From CALBPI01 sp039033995 (GTDB lineage: Bacteria > Pseudomonadota > Gammaproteobacteria > Steroidobacterales > Woeseiaceae): DNA of 64,000 bases. Every line of letters starts with the position of its first letter. Position 1 is the stretch's first letter. Location: the NCBI GenBank assembly GCA_039033995.1, contig JBCCBP010000012.1, positions 16,320-80,319 on the forward strand, read 5' to 3'. Positions 17,633 through 26,978 of this stretch are shown one piece after another. The notes under the pieces were generated by a model. That model was given only the letters and a program-made list of their open reading frames with translations. It was not told where the DNA came from and made no database searches. The position numbers and the translations under genes were made by a program.

Positions 17633-18741
17633 ATATCGAGGTCACAGACCTGGACGACCTGGCGCTGGGTTCGGTGTTCCTGGCGACCGGTGGCGGCGGC
17701 GATCCTTACGTGACGTTGCTCGCCACGCGTCAATTGCTCTCCGAACGAGGGTCGGCGACGTTGTTACCGCCGGAGCAACTCGACGACGACGCCTGTGTGG
17801 TGACCATCGGCGGTGTGGGCGCGCCAACGGTGGGGCTCGAATTGCTGCCCTCTGTCGACGACGTGACGCTCGCACTCGACACTTTTGAGTCGCAAACCGG
17901 TCGCCGCATCGATGCCGTGGTGTCGTTCGAAATCGGTGGCGGAAATTCGTTGATCCCGATCATGGCGGCGGCGGCACGTAGTATTCCCGTCATCGACGGC
18001 GACGGCATGGGGCGAGCATTACCCGAAGCACAGATGATGACCTACGCCATCGCGGGCGTATCGCCGACACCGGCCGTTGCCGTGGATTACGCCGGCAATA
18101 CCGCGGCCTTCCAGACGGATAACACGGCGACTTACGAGCGTCACATTCGCGCGATGGCCCAGGCGATGGGCGGCATGATCACGACGGTCGAGCACCCGAT
18201 GAGCGGCGCGATGCTGAAGCAGTCCGTAGTACCTGGTACGCTGAGTTTTTCGATCGCGCTCGGGCGTTTGTTGCGCGCACATCGCGGCACCGCCTGCGAG
18301 GCCTTGCTGACCTTGCGTGCGTGCTTCGCAGACTCGATCTATGGCGACTTGTTTCACCTGTACACCGGCAAAGTCGTCGACTACGCGAGCTCGGTGGTGG
18401 GCGGTTACGATATTGGTGCGGCGACGATCGAATCGTTTGATGGCCAAGCTGCGCCGTTGCGCCTGCGCGTCAAGAATGAGTTCCTGGTGGCCGACAGCGA
18501 CGATCGCGTTCTCGCATCGGTGCCGGATCTCATCACCGTCCTCGACTATGAGACCGCAGCGCCGATCAATGCCGAACGCCTGCGTTACGGCCAGCGAGTC
18601 ACGGTGTTAGCCGTAGGTTGTCCGAACTACTACCGGCAGCCTGCCGCGTTGCGCGTCGTCGCACCCGGTTGTTTCGGCTTTGATATCGACTTCACGCCGG
18701 TCGAACAACTGACACAACACCATGTTGCGATGCCGGACTAG
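17629..18741 (+). CDS. DUF917 family protein
   Basis: 370 residues with the family's N-terminal glycine run (LATGGGGDPY) and conserved GDGMGRALPE segment. DUF917 proteins are usually encoded next to HyuA-type ATPases and NCS1 permeases, as here, and may act as the second subunit or a companion hydrolase. No catalytic mechanism is known to me. ATGA overlap with the upstream gene indicates one transcript and coupled translation. Confidence 0.88.
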   Translation: MNIEVTDLDDLALGSVFLATGGGGDPYVTLLATRQLLSERGSATLLPPEQLDDDACVVTIGGVGAPTVGLELLPSVDDVTLALDTFESQTGRRIDAVVSFEIGGGNSLIPIMAAAARSIPVIDGDGMGRALPEAQMMTYAIAGVSPTPAVAVDYAGNTAAFQTDNTATYERHIRAMAQAMGGMITTVEHPMSGAMLKQSVVPGTLSFSIALGRLLRAHRGTACEALLTLRACFADSIYGDLFHLYTGKVVDYASSVVGGYDIGAATIESFDGQAAPLRLRVKNEFLVADSDDRVLASVPDLITVLDYETAAPINAERLRYGQRVTVLAVGCPNYYRQPAALRVVAPGCFGFDIDFTPVEQLTQHHVAMPD

Positions 18742-18753
18742 CGCGACTATTGG

Positions 18754-19647
18754 TTATGGCATTGGCTCGCCGGTGCGGGCCTCGACAATTTCGTACCATT
18801 CGCGTCGTGTCAGTTCGATATCGCAGGCGGCGACCGCTTCGAGAATGCGCGCTGGTTGCTGGGATCCGATCACGGGAATCACGCCGGGATACTGACGAAC
18901 GAACGCCAGTGCCACCTGGCTGCGTTCGCATTCGTGTGCATGGCCGATCCGGTTTAGCGCGGTGATCAGTCGCCAGATGTGGCGAGGATCCTTGTCGGTG
19001 ATCCGTTTCAACAATGCGCCGCCCCCGAGCGGTGACCACGCCATCGGTGTCATCGACATCGCCTGGCACTGCTCGAGCGTGCCATCCAGTAACGGTGCCA
19101 TGTGTTTGGCGGAAAACTCGACCTGATTCACCTGCAGCGGCACAGAAACATGGGCAGCCAACGCATTGACCTGAGTCTGCGTAAAGTTGGATACGCCGAC
19201 ATAGCGCGTCTTGCCGCTCGCGACGAGATGGTCCAGCGTCTCCGCGACCTCCGCGAGTGGCGTCAGCAGGTCTGGCCGATGAATCATGTACAGATCGAGC
19301 GCCTCGATTTGCAAGCGCTGCAACGATGCTTCGCAGTCTCGGATTAGAAATTCGCGTGTGCTGTTGTAAGGCACCGGCAGGTCCAGACCGCCTTTGCTCG
19401 CGATCACCCAGTCTTCGCGCCGGCTACTGTGATCGCGCAGCGCGTCGCCCAGCAGTTTTTCCGCGAGGCCTGCGCCATAGTCGGACCCATAACCGTAAAT
19501 CGCAGCGGTATCGATGAAGTTGATCTGGTTGGCCGCTAACGTGTCCAGAATGTCGGCGATGGGTGTCCGATCGTCGAGTCGCCAGCAACCCCAGGCCAAT
19601 GGGCTGACGGTCAGATCACTAGTGCCTAACTGAATGGCTTGCATCAT
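18754..19647 (-). CDS. Aldo/keto reductase (YdhF-like)
   Basis: 297 residues. The AKR catalytic tetrad is intact: D46 and Y51 in NFIDTAAIYGYG, K85 in IASKGG, H123 in YMIHRPD. A NADPH-binding SPLGGGALL and the ERSQVALAFV/IPVIGSQ C-terminal segments complete the barrel. Physiological substrate unknown. Convergent with DUF917 (12 nt apart); upstream of it on the same strand lies the glycosylase gene. Confidence 0.9.
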   Translation of the reverse strand: MMQAIQLGTSDLTVSPLAWGCWRLDDRTPIADILDTLAANQINFIDTAAIYGYGSDYGAGLAEKLLGDALRDHSSRREDWVIASKGGLDLPVPYNSTREFLIRDCEASLQRLQIEALDLYMIHRPDLLTPLAEVAETLDHLVASGKTRYVGVSNFTQTQVNALAAHVSVPLQVNQVEFSAKHMAPLLDGTLEQCQAMSMTPMAWSPLGGGALLKRITDKDPRHIWRLITALNRIGHAHECERSQVALAFVRQYPGVIPVIGSQQPARILEAVAACDIELTRREWYEIVEARTGEPMP

Positions 19648-19697
19648 TTGTCCTGAGTAAAGGGTTCGAGCGTGTGCGCCAGTCTAACCGCTAGGCC

Positions 19698-20318
19698 CTA
19701 GCCGGCCAATCGCCATAGGTACCAGCTGGCGACCGATCGATACGGTCGCCACGGTGCCGACAGCGCCAGGAACGTCGCTTCATCCGGTCGCTCGCCGAGG
19801 TCAAACAACATCTGCATCCCGCGTTGCAGACCGACATCGGCAGGTGCTGCGATGTCCGGACGACGGAACCCGGAAATCAGGAACATCTGTGCGGTCCAGA
19901 CGCCAATACCCGGCAATGCGGACAACGTGGTGATGACGGTCTCATCGTCCTGTTGGGCCAGCGCCCGAAAGTTGATCTCGTTGTTGTTGACGGCCGAGGC
20001 CAGGGCCTTCAGATAGCGTGTCTTGGCGCCAGACAGGCCCGCTTCGCGGCAAGAGGCTTCCGATAGCCCGCTGATCGCGCGCGGACACAGTCTTGGCGTA
20101 TCGCTGGCATCCAGAACTCGCTGGCGGATGGTTGCTGCGGCCTTAACCGATAGTTGCTGCCCGACGATCGACCCGGCCAGCGCATTGAATAGATTGGCGC
20201 GGCCGCGTGCCAAAGGGCAGTCCGGAAACTTGCGGATCAATGCCGTAAACGAGGGTCGCTGGCGGCGTAAATGGCGTTTGGCATCGTCGAGCATCGACGG
20301 GGTCATTCTTTTTTTCAC
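19698..20318 (-). CDS. DNA-3-methyladenine glycosylase II-type HhH-GPD protein
   Basis: 206 residues, the compact AlkA-like form lacking the N-terminal AlkA domain. The helix-hairpin-helix LSALPGIGVWTAQMF is followed by APADVGLQRGM, whose Asp is the catalytic position of the family. It removes alkylated bases in base-excision repair. Divergent from mrcB. Confidence 0.88.
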   Translation of the reverse strand: MKKRMTPSMLDDAKRHLRRQRPSFTALIRKFPDCPLARGRANLFNALAGSIVGQQLSVKAAATIRQRVLDASDTPRLCPRAISGLSEASCREAGLSGAKTRYLKALASAVNNNEINFRALAQQDDETVITTLSALPGIGVWTAQMFLISGFRRPDIAAPADVGLQRGMQMLFDLGERPDEATFLALSAPWRPYRSVASWYLWRLAG

Positions 20319-20355
20319 GAGTGTACCCCGGCGGGCGATTGGTGGCGCATGCGCC

Positions 20356-20361
20356 TATAAT
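20356..20361 (+). promoter_or_regulatory. -10 element of mrcB promoter
   Basis: A perfect TATAAT lies 39 nt before the mrcB GTG in the divergent intergenic region. No convincing -35 is present at 16-18 nt. Confidence 0.5.
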
Positions 20362-20399
20362 GGACGGTCATTCCTCACTGATGCAACGGCAGATCGCAC

Positions 20400-22772
20400 G
20401 TGGCGAAAAAACGCAAGACTTCCACAAAGAAATCGACCAGCAAGCGCGCAAAATCGACGACTAATCGCAAGCGCAAGCCGTCCCGTCGCAAGGCGAGCAA
20501 GCGGCCATTGTGGCGTCGTCGCCCGCTACTCACGCTGGCGGCTTTTGCGCTGGTCGGTGTCGCCGTGTGGATGGTGTCACTCGATATGCGGATCACGAAT
20601 ACGTTCGAGGGGCGTCGCTGGGATTTACCCGCTCGTGTCTATGCGGCACCGACCGAGCTGTTTGTTGGCAAGCGACTGTCTGCCGACCAACTCGAAGCAC
20701 AATTGCGCCGGCTTGGCTATCGACAGACAACCGGTGCGACAGACACGCCGGGCACCTACCGTCGCAATGGCGAGCAGATTGTCTTGCATCGCCGCGCTGC
20801 CACGTTTTGGGATGGCAGCGTACCGGCGCGACCGCTGCGGGTATTGTTTACCGGCGACCAGATTCGCGTGCTCGACACGGTCTCGGGAACGCCCGTGACG
20901 CTGGCGCGACTCGACCCGCTAATGATCGGCAGTGTGTTCGCGGCACACGGCGAAGATCGCCTGATTCTGGCGCCGGAAGAGGTCCCGTCATTGCTCAAGC
21001 AGACGCTGTTGCTGGTCGAAGACCGGCGCTTCGAATCGCACTGGGGGCTTGATGTACGGGCGATCGCGCGCGCCGCGTGGGCGAATCTGCGGGCGGGTCG
21101 GGTCACACAGGGCGGCAGCACCCTGACACAACAATTGGTGAAGAGTTACTTCCTGACCAACGAGCGCAGTTTCCGCCGCAAGTTTCGAGAGGCCGCGATG
21201 TCCGTGTTGCTGGAGGCCCGTTTTAGCAAAGGGGACATTCTGACCGCGTATGTCAATGAGATTTACATGGGTCAGGATGGCACCCGCGCTATTCACGGTT
21301 TTGCACTGGCCAGTCAGTTCTATTTTGCGCGCCCGGTGGCCGAACTGGAGCCCGCGCAGCTCGCGTTGTTGGTGGCGATGGTGCGCGGCCCGTCGTACTA
21401 CTCGCCGACGCGATTTGTCGATCGGGTCAAGGCGCGTCGTGATCGTATTCTTGTCGCGATGCATGAGGCGGATCTGCTCAGTGAGTCTGCGCGTGACGTC
21501 GCGCTGGCAACGCCGATACGCGTGGCGAGCCGCGATGTCGAGCGCAGCAACTACTATCCCGCTTTCGTGGATCTCGTGCGTCGCCAGTTGTCGCGCGACT
21601 ACGCCGCCGAAGATTTACAGCAGGCCGGTTTGCTCGTGCATACAACGATGGATCCGATGCTGCAGTCGGCTGCGCAACGCGCGCTGAGCGAGCATCTTGA
21701 GCTGCTCGGCCGATCAGACGAAAGCGCGCGCTCGTTGCAGGGTGCGGTCGTCGTGGTGGAGCCTCGTCTTGGCGATGTCCAAGCGCTCGTTGGTGGTCGC
21801 GCGCGCGTCGGTAGCGGCTTTAATCGGGCACTGGAAGCACGTCGCCAAATCGGCTCGCTGATCAAACCGATCGTCTATCTCACCGCTTTGCAATCCGGAG
21901 ACTGGCATCTGGGCTCGCTCATCGAAGACGCGCCGTTGTCTATTGCCGGAGACGATGGCAGTCAATGGACGCCGCGCAATTTTTCGGACAGTTACGCTGG
22001 CGAGGTGCCGCGGTTTCGGGCGTTGGCTGAGTCGATTAATTTGGCCACGGTCCGGCTTGGACTGACGGTCGGCTTGCGACCGATCGCGCGAACGCTCGCG
22101 CGGCTTGGCGGCCCGGAGATCGATCGGCCGTATCCGTCGCTGTTGCTCGGCGCTGTCGAGATGACCCCGTTCGAGGTCGCGAATCTTTATGTGTCGCTCG
22201 CGTCCGACGGCTTGCGACCTCCGCTGCGAGCGGTTCGCGAAGTGGTGTCGGCCGATGGCAGCGCCGTGTCGCGCTATCCGCTCGAAGTCGACTCCGTCGC
22301 CGACAGCGATTCCCTGTACCAGCTACAGACCGGTCTCGTGCAGGTGGCGCGGCGCGGTACTGGCCGTCGTCTTGGCACGATCCTCGGCGAGTCGGTCACG
22401 GTAGCCGGTAAAACCGGCACGACGAATGACTTCCGGGATGCCTGGTTCGCCGGCTTTAGCGCGGACCGCCTGGCCGTCGTCTGGGTGGGCAACGATGACA
22501 ATACGCCCAGCGGCTTGACGGGTTCACGCGCTGCGCTGCCGGTGTGGGGTGCGTTGATGGCGGCCGCCGACCCGAGGAGCTTGCAACTGAGTGCACCGCC
22601 TGACAGCCGCGCGACTCTGCTACATTATGTCTCGGGGCTGCGTGTCGACACGGCTTGTGACGATGCCGTCGTGATTGGTGTACCGTCGACGACCGACATT
22701 GCCAACGATCGACGATGCCGGCGAGCAGGGTTGGGCGGACGCGCCCTTAAATGGTTGAGAGATACGTTCTGA
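20400..22772 (+). CDS. mrcB: Penicillin-binding protein 1B, bifunctional glycosyltransferase/transpeptidase
   Basis: 790 residues from GTG 20400. A very Lys/Arg-rich cytoplasmic tail (residues 1-40) precedes one membrane helix (about 45-60) and a UB2H-like region. The GT51 domain has the catalytic Glu in EDRRFESHWGLD and GGSTLTQQLVKSYF. The transpeptidase has SLIK (SxxK), SIN (SxN) and KTGTT motifs, in order. It polymerises and crosslinks peptidoglycan in the periplasm. The UB2H region is where the activator LpoB binds in enterics, and no LpoB is visible here. The downstream lipoprotein overlaps the stop (TGATG). Confidence 0.97.
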   Translation: MAKKRKTSTKKSTSKRAKSTTNRKRKPSRRKASKRPLWRRRPLLTLAAFALVGVAVWMVSLDMRITNTFEGRRWDLPARVYAAPTELFVGKRLSADQLEAQLRRLGYRQTTGATDTPGTYRRNGEQIVLHRRAATFWDGSVPARPLRVLFTGDQIRVLDTVSGTPVTLARLDPLMIGSVFAAHGEDRLILAPEEVPSLLKQTLLLVEDRRFESHWGLDVRAIARAAWANLRAGRVTQGGSTLTQQLVKSYFLTNERSFRRKFREAAMSVLLEARFSKGDILTAYVNEIYMGQDGTRAIHGFALASQFYFARPVAELEPAQLALLVAMVRGPSYYSPTRFVDRVKARRDRILVAMHEADLLSESARDVALATPIRVASRDVERSNYYPAFVDLVRRQLSRDYAAEDLQQAGLLVHTTMDPMLQSAAQRALSEHLELLGRSDESARSLQGAVVVVEPRLGDVQALVGGRARVGSGFNRALEARRQIGSLIKPIVYLTALQSGDWHLGSLIEDAPLSIAGDDGSQWTPRNFSDSYAGEVPRFRALAESINLATVRLGLTVGLRPIARTLARLGGPEIDRPYPSLLLGAVEMTPFEVANLYVSLASDGLRPPLRAVREVVSADGSAVSRYPLEVDSVADSDSLYQLQTGLVQVARRGTGRRLGTILGESVTVAGKTGTTNDFRDAWFAGFSADRLAVVWVGNDDNTPSGLTGSRAALPVWGALMAAADPRSLQLSAPPDSRATLLHYVSGLRVDTACDDAVVIGVPSTTDIANDRRCRRAGLGGRALKWLRDTF

Positions 22773-23209
22773 TGATGCGCCAGGTCATTTTTATAACGAT
22801 CGCACTGCTGCTGAGTGGTTGTTCGTTGTTGGAGGAGCCCACGTTCACGACGTCGAGCGCGCCAGTGCCCGAGTCGGGTGGTGAGATTGCGGACGATGCG
22901 GACGCGCTGCCAGCAGCGCGCCAGTTACCACCACTACGCCCGGCGACGACGACACTGATCGAGCAGGCGGAGGCCGAAATGGCGGCTGGGCAACCGGGTA
23001 TTGCCGGTGCTGCCCTCGAAAACGCCGTTCGAATCGATCCGGATCATCCGCGTCCATGGTTGGCGCTCGCGCAACTGCGACTGCAGGAGGGTGACATCCG
23101 CCAGGCGGAGTTATTGGCGCGCCGGGCGTTGAATTTGTCGCCAGCCGACACCGACGAAGCGAAGGCGGCTAACGCACTGCTCGTGCGTATCCAATCGATG
23201 GCGCGTTAG
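22772..23209 (+). CDS. TPR-containing lipoprotein, coupled to mrcB
   Basis: ATG 22772 overlaps the mrcB stop, which fixes the start better than the upstream in-frame ATG 22751 inside mrcB. 145 residues: signal with lipobox LLLSGC, a low-complexity acidic linker, then two TPR-like helical pairs (AGAALENAVRIDPDHPRPWLAL-type spacing, QAELLARRALNLSP). By position it may be an outer-membrane partner or regulator of PBP1B, but this is inference. Confidence 0.85.
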   Translation: MMRQVIFITIALLLSGCSLLEEPTFTTSSAPVPESGGEIADDADALPAARQLPPLRPATTTLIEQAEAEMAAGQPGIAGAALENAVRIDPDHPRPWLALAQLRLQEGDIRQAELLARRALNLSPADTDEAKAANALLVRIQSMAR

Positions 23210-23751
23210 GTCGTCCGCCCATGATCTTTTGGCCAAGCAGGCACGAGCCAGGCCGGCGATCTATTTTTCTCACTCGAAGAGACTCGTTCGAAGAACAGTT
23301 CCCCAGCCTATAAGCCTCTGCGTAGGCTCGGGCGGGCGATGTTTTATTCGCGCTAAGCTGCGAAGAGGGCGGCGATCTATTTTCTTCGCTCAAACTGCAT
23401 TCGTTCAGAAAACAGTTCCCCGGCCTTTGAGCGTCCAGCGAGTCTAGCCGGACGGCGCAGCCACAGGGCAAGCGGGACTGTCTTGAGAGTGAATGTAGGC
23501 TGAGCGAGCAAGACAGTGCCGCTTGTCAGTCGGAGTGCCACTCGATAGGGACAAATCGAGTCGACGAGCATTAGGATCGCCGCGCTTAGGTGAGGAGGGT
23601 GCCGGATCCCGCCTTGCGCAATTCCCGACTACGCAGTTAGGGTAAATCAACCGCTTAGACCGGTTTGATCCGGTGGCGACGTGCTTCGCTTGATTTTGCC
23701 AGCGGCTGTCCGGACAATCGCTCGCCCGCTGGTCCAAACGACGCCCGAATT
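23210..23751. other. 542-nt gene-free region with repeats and hairpins
   Basis: No credible gene: open frames here are short, lack ribosome sites and merely translate the repeats. It holds a two-copy repeat (23255-23426). It also has an inverted repeat ACTGTCTTG (23477-23485) / CAAGACAGT (23509-23517), and a second hairpin ACTCGAT...ATCGAGT near 23540-23562. It may hold the rdgC promoter or a structured transcript, but I see no clear promoter or terminator. Confidence 0.6.
23255..23426. repeat. Imperfect 55-bp direct repeat, two copies
   Basis: Copy 1 (23255-23309) and copy 2 (23371-23426) both begin GGCGATCTATTTT and end CAGTTCCCC(A/G)GCCT, 116 nt apart. A weaker related half-unit (GGCGATGTTTTATTCG) lies between them at about 23335. 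Middle parts differ. Not CRISPR-like. It may be a copy of a genome-wide dispersed element. Confidence 0.65.
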
Positions 23752-24654
23752 ATGTGGTTCAAGAATCTCCGTGCCTACCGCCTGACCTATTCGATCGGAT
23801 TAACTCCGGAGAAATTAGAAGAGGCGCTGGCCGCTCATCAGTTCTCACCCTGCGGCAAGGTGGATCAGGTCCGCAACGGATTTGTAGCACCGCTTGGTCA
23901 TCACGGCGAAATGCTGACCCATACCGTCGGTCACCAGACGATGATCTGTCTGCGTCGACAAGAAAAAGTGATGCCACCCGCGGCGGTCAACGAGCGCGTT
24001 GCCGAAAAGGTCGAAGCGCTCGAGGCGCGTGAAGGCCGTCCTGTGCTGCGGCGCGAAAAGACGACGCTCAAAGATGAGGTCATGATGGAGTTGCTGCCGC
24101 GTGCGCTGACGAAATCGGAGCTGGTCTTCGCCTACTTCGATATGCAGCGACAGTACCTGCTGGTGGACGCCTCCAGCGCCGCCAAAGCGGAATTGCTGAT
24201 CGACCAGTTGCGCAATGCATTGGACGTATTGCCGCTCGTGCCGCTCGATTCGCACGGCGACACGGCGGACATCATGACGCGCTGGCTGAAGAGCCGGGTA
24301 CCGAACGGATTCGATCTCGAGCAAGAAATCGAACTGCAAAACACACGCGAGGCCCGCAATATCGTGCGCTGTCGCTATCAAGAAATTGATTCTCGCGAGG
24401 TGTTGTCACATATCGACGCGGGCAAACGTGTGACCAAACTCGCGTTACTGTGGCGTGAGTCGATTCGGTTTGTGCTTGCCGAGGATTTTGCGATGACGCG
24501 ACTGCGCTTCGAGACCAAGATTACCGATCACGGTGATGGTGAGGCCGATGATGTGGTCGGTACCTTCGATCAGGATTTCGCCGTGATGTCAGTCCAGCTC
24601 GGTCGCTTGCTGGACGAACTGCTCGAAGCGTTCGGCGGCGTGGAGAAGATCTAG
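23752..24654 (+). CDS. rdgC: Recombination-associated protein RdgC
   Basis: 300 residues, the normal family size, from ATG 23752 (MWFKNLRAYRLT). The open frame upstream runs into the repeat region and is excluded. Hallmark segments are FSPCGK near residue 36, GEMLTHTVGHQTMICLRRQE, and LPRALTKSELVFAYFD. RdgC forms a ring dimer that binds double-stranded DNA and modulates RecA. Next gene begins 1 nt after the stop. Confidence 0.96.
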   Translation: MWFKNLRAYRLTYSIGLTPEKLEEALAAHQFSPCGKVDQVRNGFVAPLGHHGEMLTHTVGHQTMICLRRQEKVMPPAAVNERVAEKVEALEAREGRPVLRREKTTLKDEVMMELLPRALTKSELVFAYFDMQRQYLLVDASSAAKAELLIDQLRNALDVLPLVPLDSHGDTADIMTRWLKSRVPNGFDLEQEIELQNTREARNIVRCRYQEIDSREVLSHIDAGKRVTKLALLWRESIRFVLAEDFAMTRLRFETKITDHGDGEADDVVGTFDQDFAVMSVQLGRLLDELLEAFGGVEKI

Positions 24655-24655
24655 A

Positions 24656-25522
24656 ATGACGACGCGGCGCATCGTCTTCCTCAGTCAGGACGACATGGGA
24701 CACTATGTTTGCGATGACGACGTCGCGTTACCGGCGTTTGCCGCGCGTGATATCGAGGTTGAGACGATCAGCTGGCGTGCCGATGCCGATTGGTCGCAGT
24801 TTGACGCCGTGATTGTACGCTCAACCTGGGATTATCAGCGCGACGCAGGGGCCTTCTTCGCGGCACTCAGCGCCATAGACGCCAAAACGCGATTGGCGAA
24901 TTCATTGCCGACGCTGCGTTGGAATATGGACAAACACTATTTGCAGCAGCTGGCGGATAACGGCGTTGCGACCGTGCCGACGCGCTTTGGTCACGGACTC
25001 ACGACGGCGGCGCTTGCAGAGCTTCGCGCGGGCGACACGCGCGAATGGGTGATTAAGCCGACGATCAGCGCCGGTGCTGAGAGAACCTTTAGGATTTCCG
25101 TCGATGCTTCTGAGGATCGGTTAGCTGATATCACGGCGGCACACGCTGCGAGTGACTGGATGTGGCAGCCATTCCTCGAGCAAATCGTTGCCGAAGGTGA
25201 GTTCTCACTGTTTTATTTCAATGGACATTTCAGCCACGCCATCGTCAAAAAGCCCAAGACCGGCGATTTTCGTGTTCAGGAAGAATTCGGTGGCGATATT
25301 CGTGCCTTTGCGCCCGAGCCGAGCATGCTCGACTGTGGTCGATCAGTCCTGGCAGCACTCAGCGAAACGCCGTTGTATGCGCGAGTCGACATTGTTCGGG
25401 ACGCGGATCGCTGGCTGCTGATTGAGCTCGAGCTGATCGAGCCGTCGCTGTACCTGCGCACCGATCCTGTCGCGGGCGAACGGTTTGCTGATGCGGTGGT
25501 GAACTGGCTGTCGACGACCTAG
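24656..25522 (+). CDS. ATP-grasp enzyme, DcsG/RimK-like
   Basis: 288 residues. The N-terminal VRSTWDYQRD motif and Arg-Trp-Asn-Met-Asp-Lys (RWNMDKHYL) are typical of a group of single-domain ATP-grasp ligases that includes O-ureidoserine cyclo-ligase. The ATP-binding lysines lie in EWVIKPTISAGA and the metal-binding Glu in LLIELELIEPSLYL. It would form an amide or related bond from a carboxylate and an amine; substrate unknown. Probably co-transcribed with rdgC. Confidence 0.82.
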   Translation: MTTRRIVFLSQDDMGHYVCDDDVALPAFAARDIEVETISWRADADWSQFDAVIVRSTWDYQRDAGAFFAALSAIDAKTRLANSLPTLRWNMDKHYLQQLADNGVATVPTRFGHGLTTAALAELRAGDTREWVIKPTISAGAERTFRISVDASEDRLADITAAHAASDWMWQPFLEQIVAEGEFSLFYFNGHFSHAIVKKPKTGDFRVQEEFGGDIRAFAPEPSMLDCGRSVLAALSETPLYARVDIVRDADRWLLIELELIEPSLYLRTDPVAGERFADAVVNWLSTT

Positions 25523-26851
25523 CTAGCGCACAATATGCCAGGCAGTCTGTCGCCCTGCCAGATAGATCACCTGCTCACCATCAAAGAACGCGCTCTGTTC
25601 GAGCTTCATCTGCACCAGTGCGTTATCAAACTCCGGCACAGCCACCTTAATGTTGCCCTCAATGGCGTAGCCCGTGTTCGGGTACAGCGGCCAGTCGCCC
25701 CGATCCGGCGTCGGGCCCTGGTTGTCCCACATGCCAATCGTCGGGCCGGGTCCGTGACCGACGAGACCCAACGGGTGGGTGTAGATCGACGAACGGAGTC
25801 CCGCGCGCTTGATCGCGCGTTGTGCGGCGCTCAGTATTTCGTTGCCGGTCTGCCCAGTCTTAAAGGTAGCGGTCAGCAAGTCCTGCCAGCGATTGCCGTC
25901 GGCCATCGCTTGCTGCAACCCCGCCGGTGGTTCGGTTTCGCCAAGCCTCAGGACGTAACCCATTTCCTGAGTGTCAGTGCATAACGCGAGGTAGCACAGC
26001 CCGACGTCGGTGTGCAGGATATCGCCGCGTTGGATCACGACTCCGTATTCGCCGTAGAACGGTGCGTCTGGATCCTGATCTGCTGACGGGCGTTGCACGT
26101 TGACGTCTGGGTGGAACCACGGCGCGAGCCCCTGGGATTCGAACCGGCTGCGGATAAACCACGCGACGTCCTCGGTCGTCGTGACGCCCGGGGTAATCAC
26201 GGCGGCACTAAATGCCTCAGCAATGGTGGCGCGCGCAAGGCCGACCGCGCGTTGCCAGACCTGAACTTCGCTCGGCAAGCGTGTTTCCATCCAGCGCACG
26301 ACGAGTTGCTCGGAGGACACGAGTCGACCCGAGAATTCGCTACCCAGAGCAGCCTCAAGCTTCTGGTGCAAGCCGTGGCTGAGCCCATCAGCGATCGGCC
26401 ATGTGTCGCTGACGTTGATCGCGATGCGCGCCGGCTTGCGTTCGGCGACGATTTCTCCAAGGCGCTCCCATTGCGCCGCGAGATCGCCGCCTTCCCACGC
26501 GGCGTCGTACAGCTCACCGAGCGGGTATCGACTAATCGTCAATCGTTCAACGCCGGCATCGCCGCCGCGATCATGGAACATCAGGATCGTGGTGCGGCGT
26601 GCGGTAAAGCGCGGTTTCGGTACCAGAGACAAAAAGACCGGGTCGTCGTTGTACTCGCGTGCGATGACCAGCCACATATCGATATTGGCCTCGCGCATCA
26701 GCGTCGGCAGCAGTGTATTTAGACGTTCCTCGACAATGCGGTTCTCGGCGACGGGTCGCTCGTCGTACGGCAGCACGGCCAGCGTCGCATTGTCCGCGCG
26801 GGCAAGCGCGGTCAGCAGCGTCAGGGTGATCAAAATAAGGATGGATCGCAT
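25523..26851 (-). CDS. Exported M24 metallopeptidase (Xaa-Pro aminopeptidase-like)
   Basis: 442 residues with a signal peptide (MRSILILITLTLLTALARA). The pita-bread fold metal ligands are present: D in LHTDVG, D in CTDTQEMG, H in GLVGHGPGPTIG, E in AIEGNIKV and E in MKLEQSAFF. It would remove N-terminal residues, probably before proline, in the periplasm. Faces the DUF885-type lipoprotein gene divergently (127 nt between starts). Confidence 0.88.
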   Translation of the reverse strand: MRSILILITLTLLTALARADNATLAVLPYDERPVAENRIVEERLNTLLPTLMREANIDMWLVIAREYNDDPVFLSLVPKPRFTARRTTILMFHDRGGDAGVERLTISRYPLGELYDAAWEGGDLAAQWERLGEIVAERKPARIAINVSDTWPIADGLSHGLHQKLEAALGSEFSGRLVSSEQLVVRWMETRLPSEVQVWQRAVGLARATIAEAFSAAVITPGVTTTEDVAWFIRSRFESQGLAPWFHPDVNVQRPSADQDPDAPFYGEYGVVIQRGDILHTDVGLCYLALCTDTQEMGYVLRLGETEPPAGLQQAMADGNRWQDLLTATFKTGQTGNEILSAAQRAIKRAGLRSSIYTHPLGLVGHGPGPTIGMWDNQGPTPDRGDWPLYPNTGYAIEGNIKVAVPEFDNALVQMKLEQSAFFDGEQVIYLAGRQTAWHIVR

Positions 26852-26978
26852 CGGTCTCTCCCGCAGTCACAAAGGGCCTCGGCTTGCCTGATAACAAGGC
26901 AGCGGCGATGATAGCGTATTCATCTAACACGGTGACGACTGTTGTGGCGTCACCGTTTTCCCCGTTGTGGAGAGCAAC

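Noticed and set aside
20023..20898. 291-residue open frame across the glycosylase and mrcB starts
   Set aside because: Antisense to the HhH-GPD gene and out of frame with mrcB; Arg/Ser-rich shadow translation.
23255..23426. CRISPR array
   Set aside because: Two diverged copies, 116 nt apart, with no regular spacers and no cas genes.
23169..23471. 100-residue open frame on the minus strand with internal repetition
   Set aside because: It only translates the non-coding 55-bp repeat and overlaps the 3' end of the TPR lipoprotein gene; no ribosome site.
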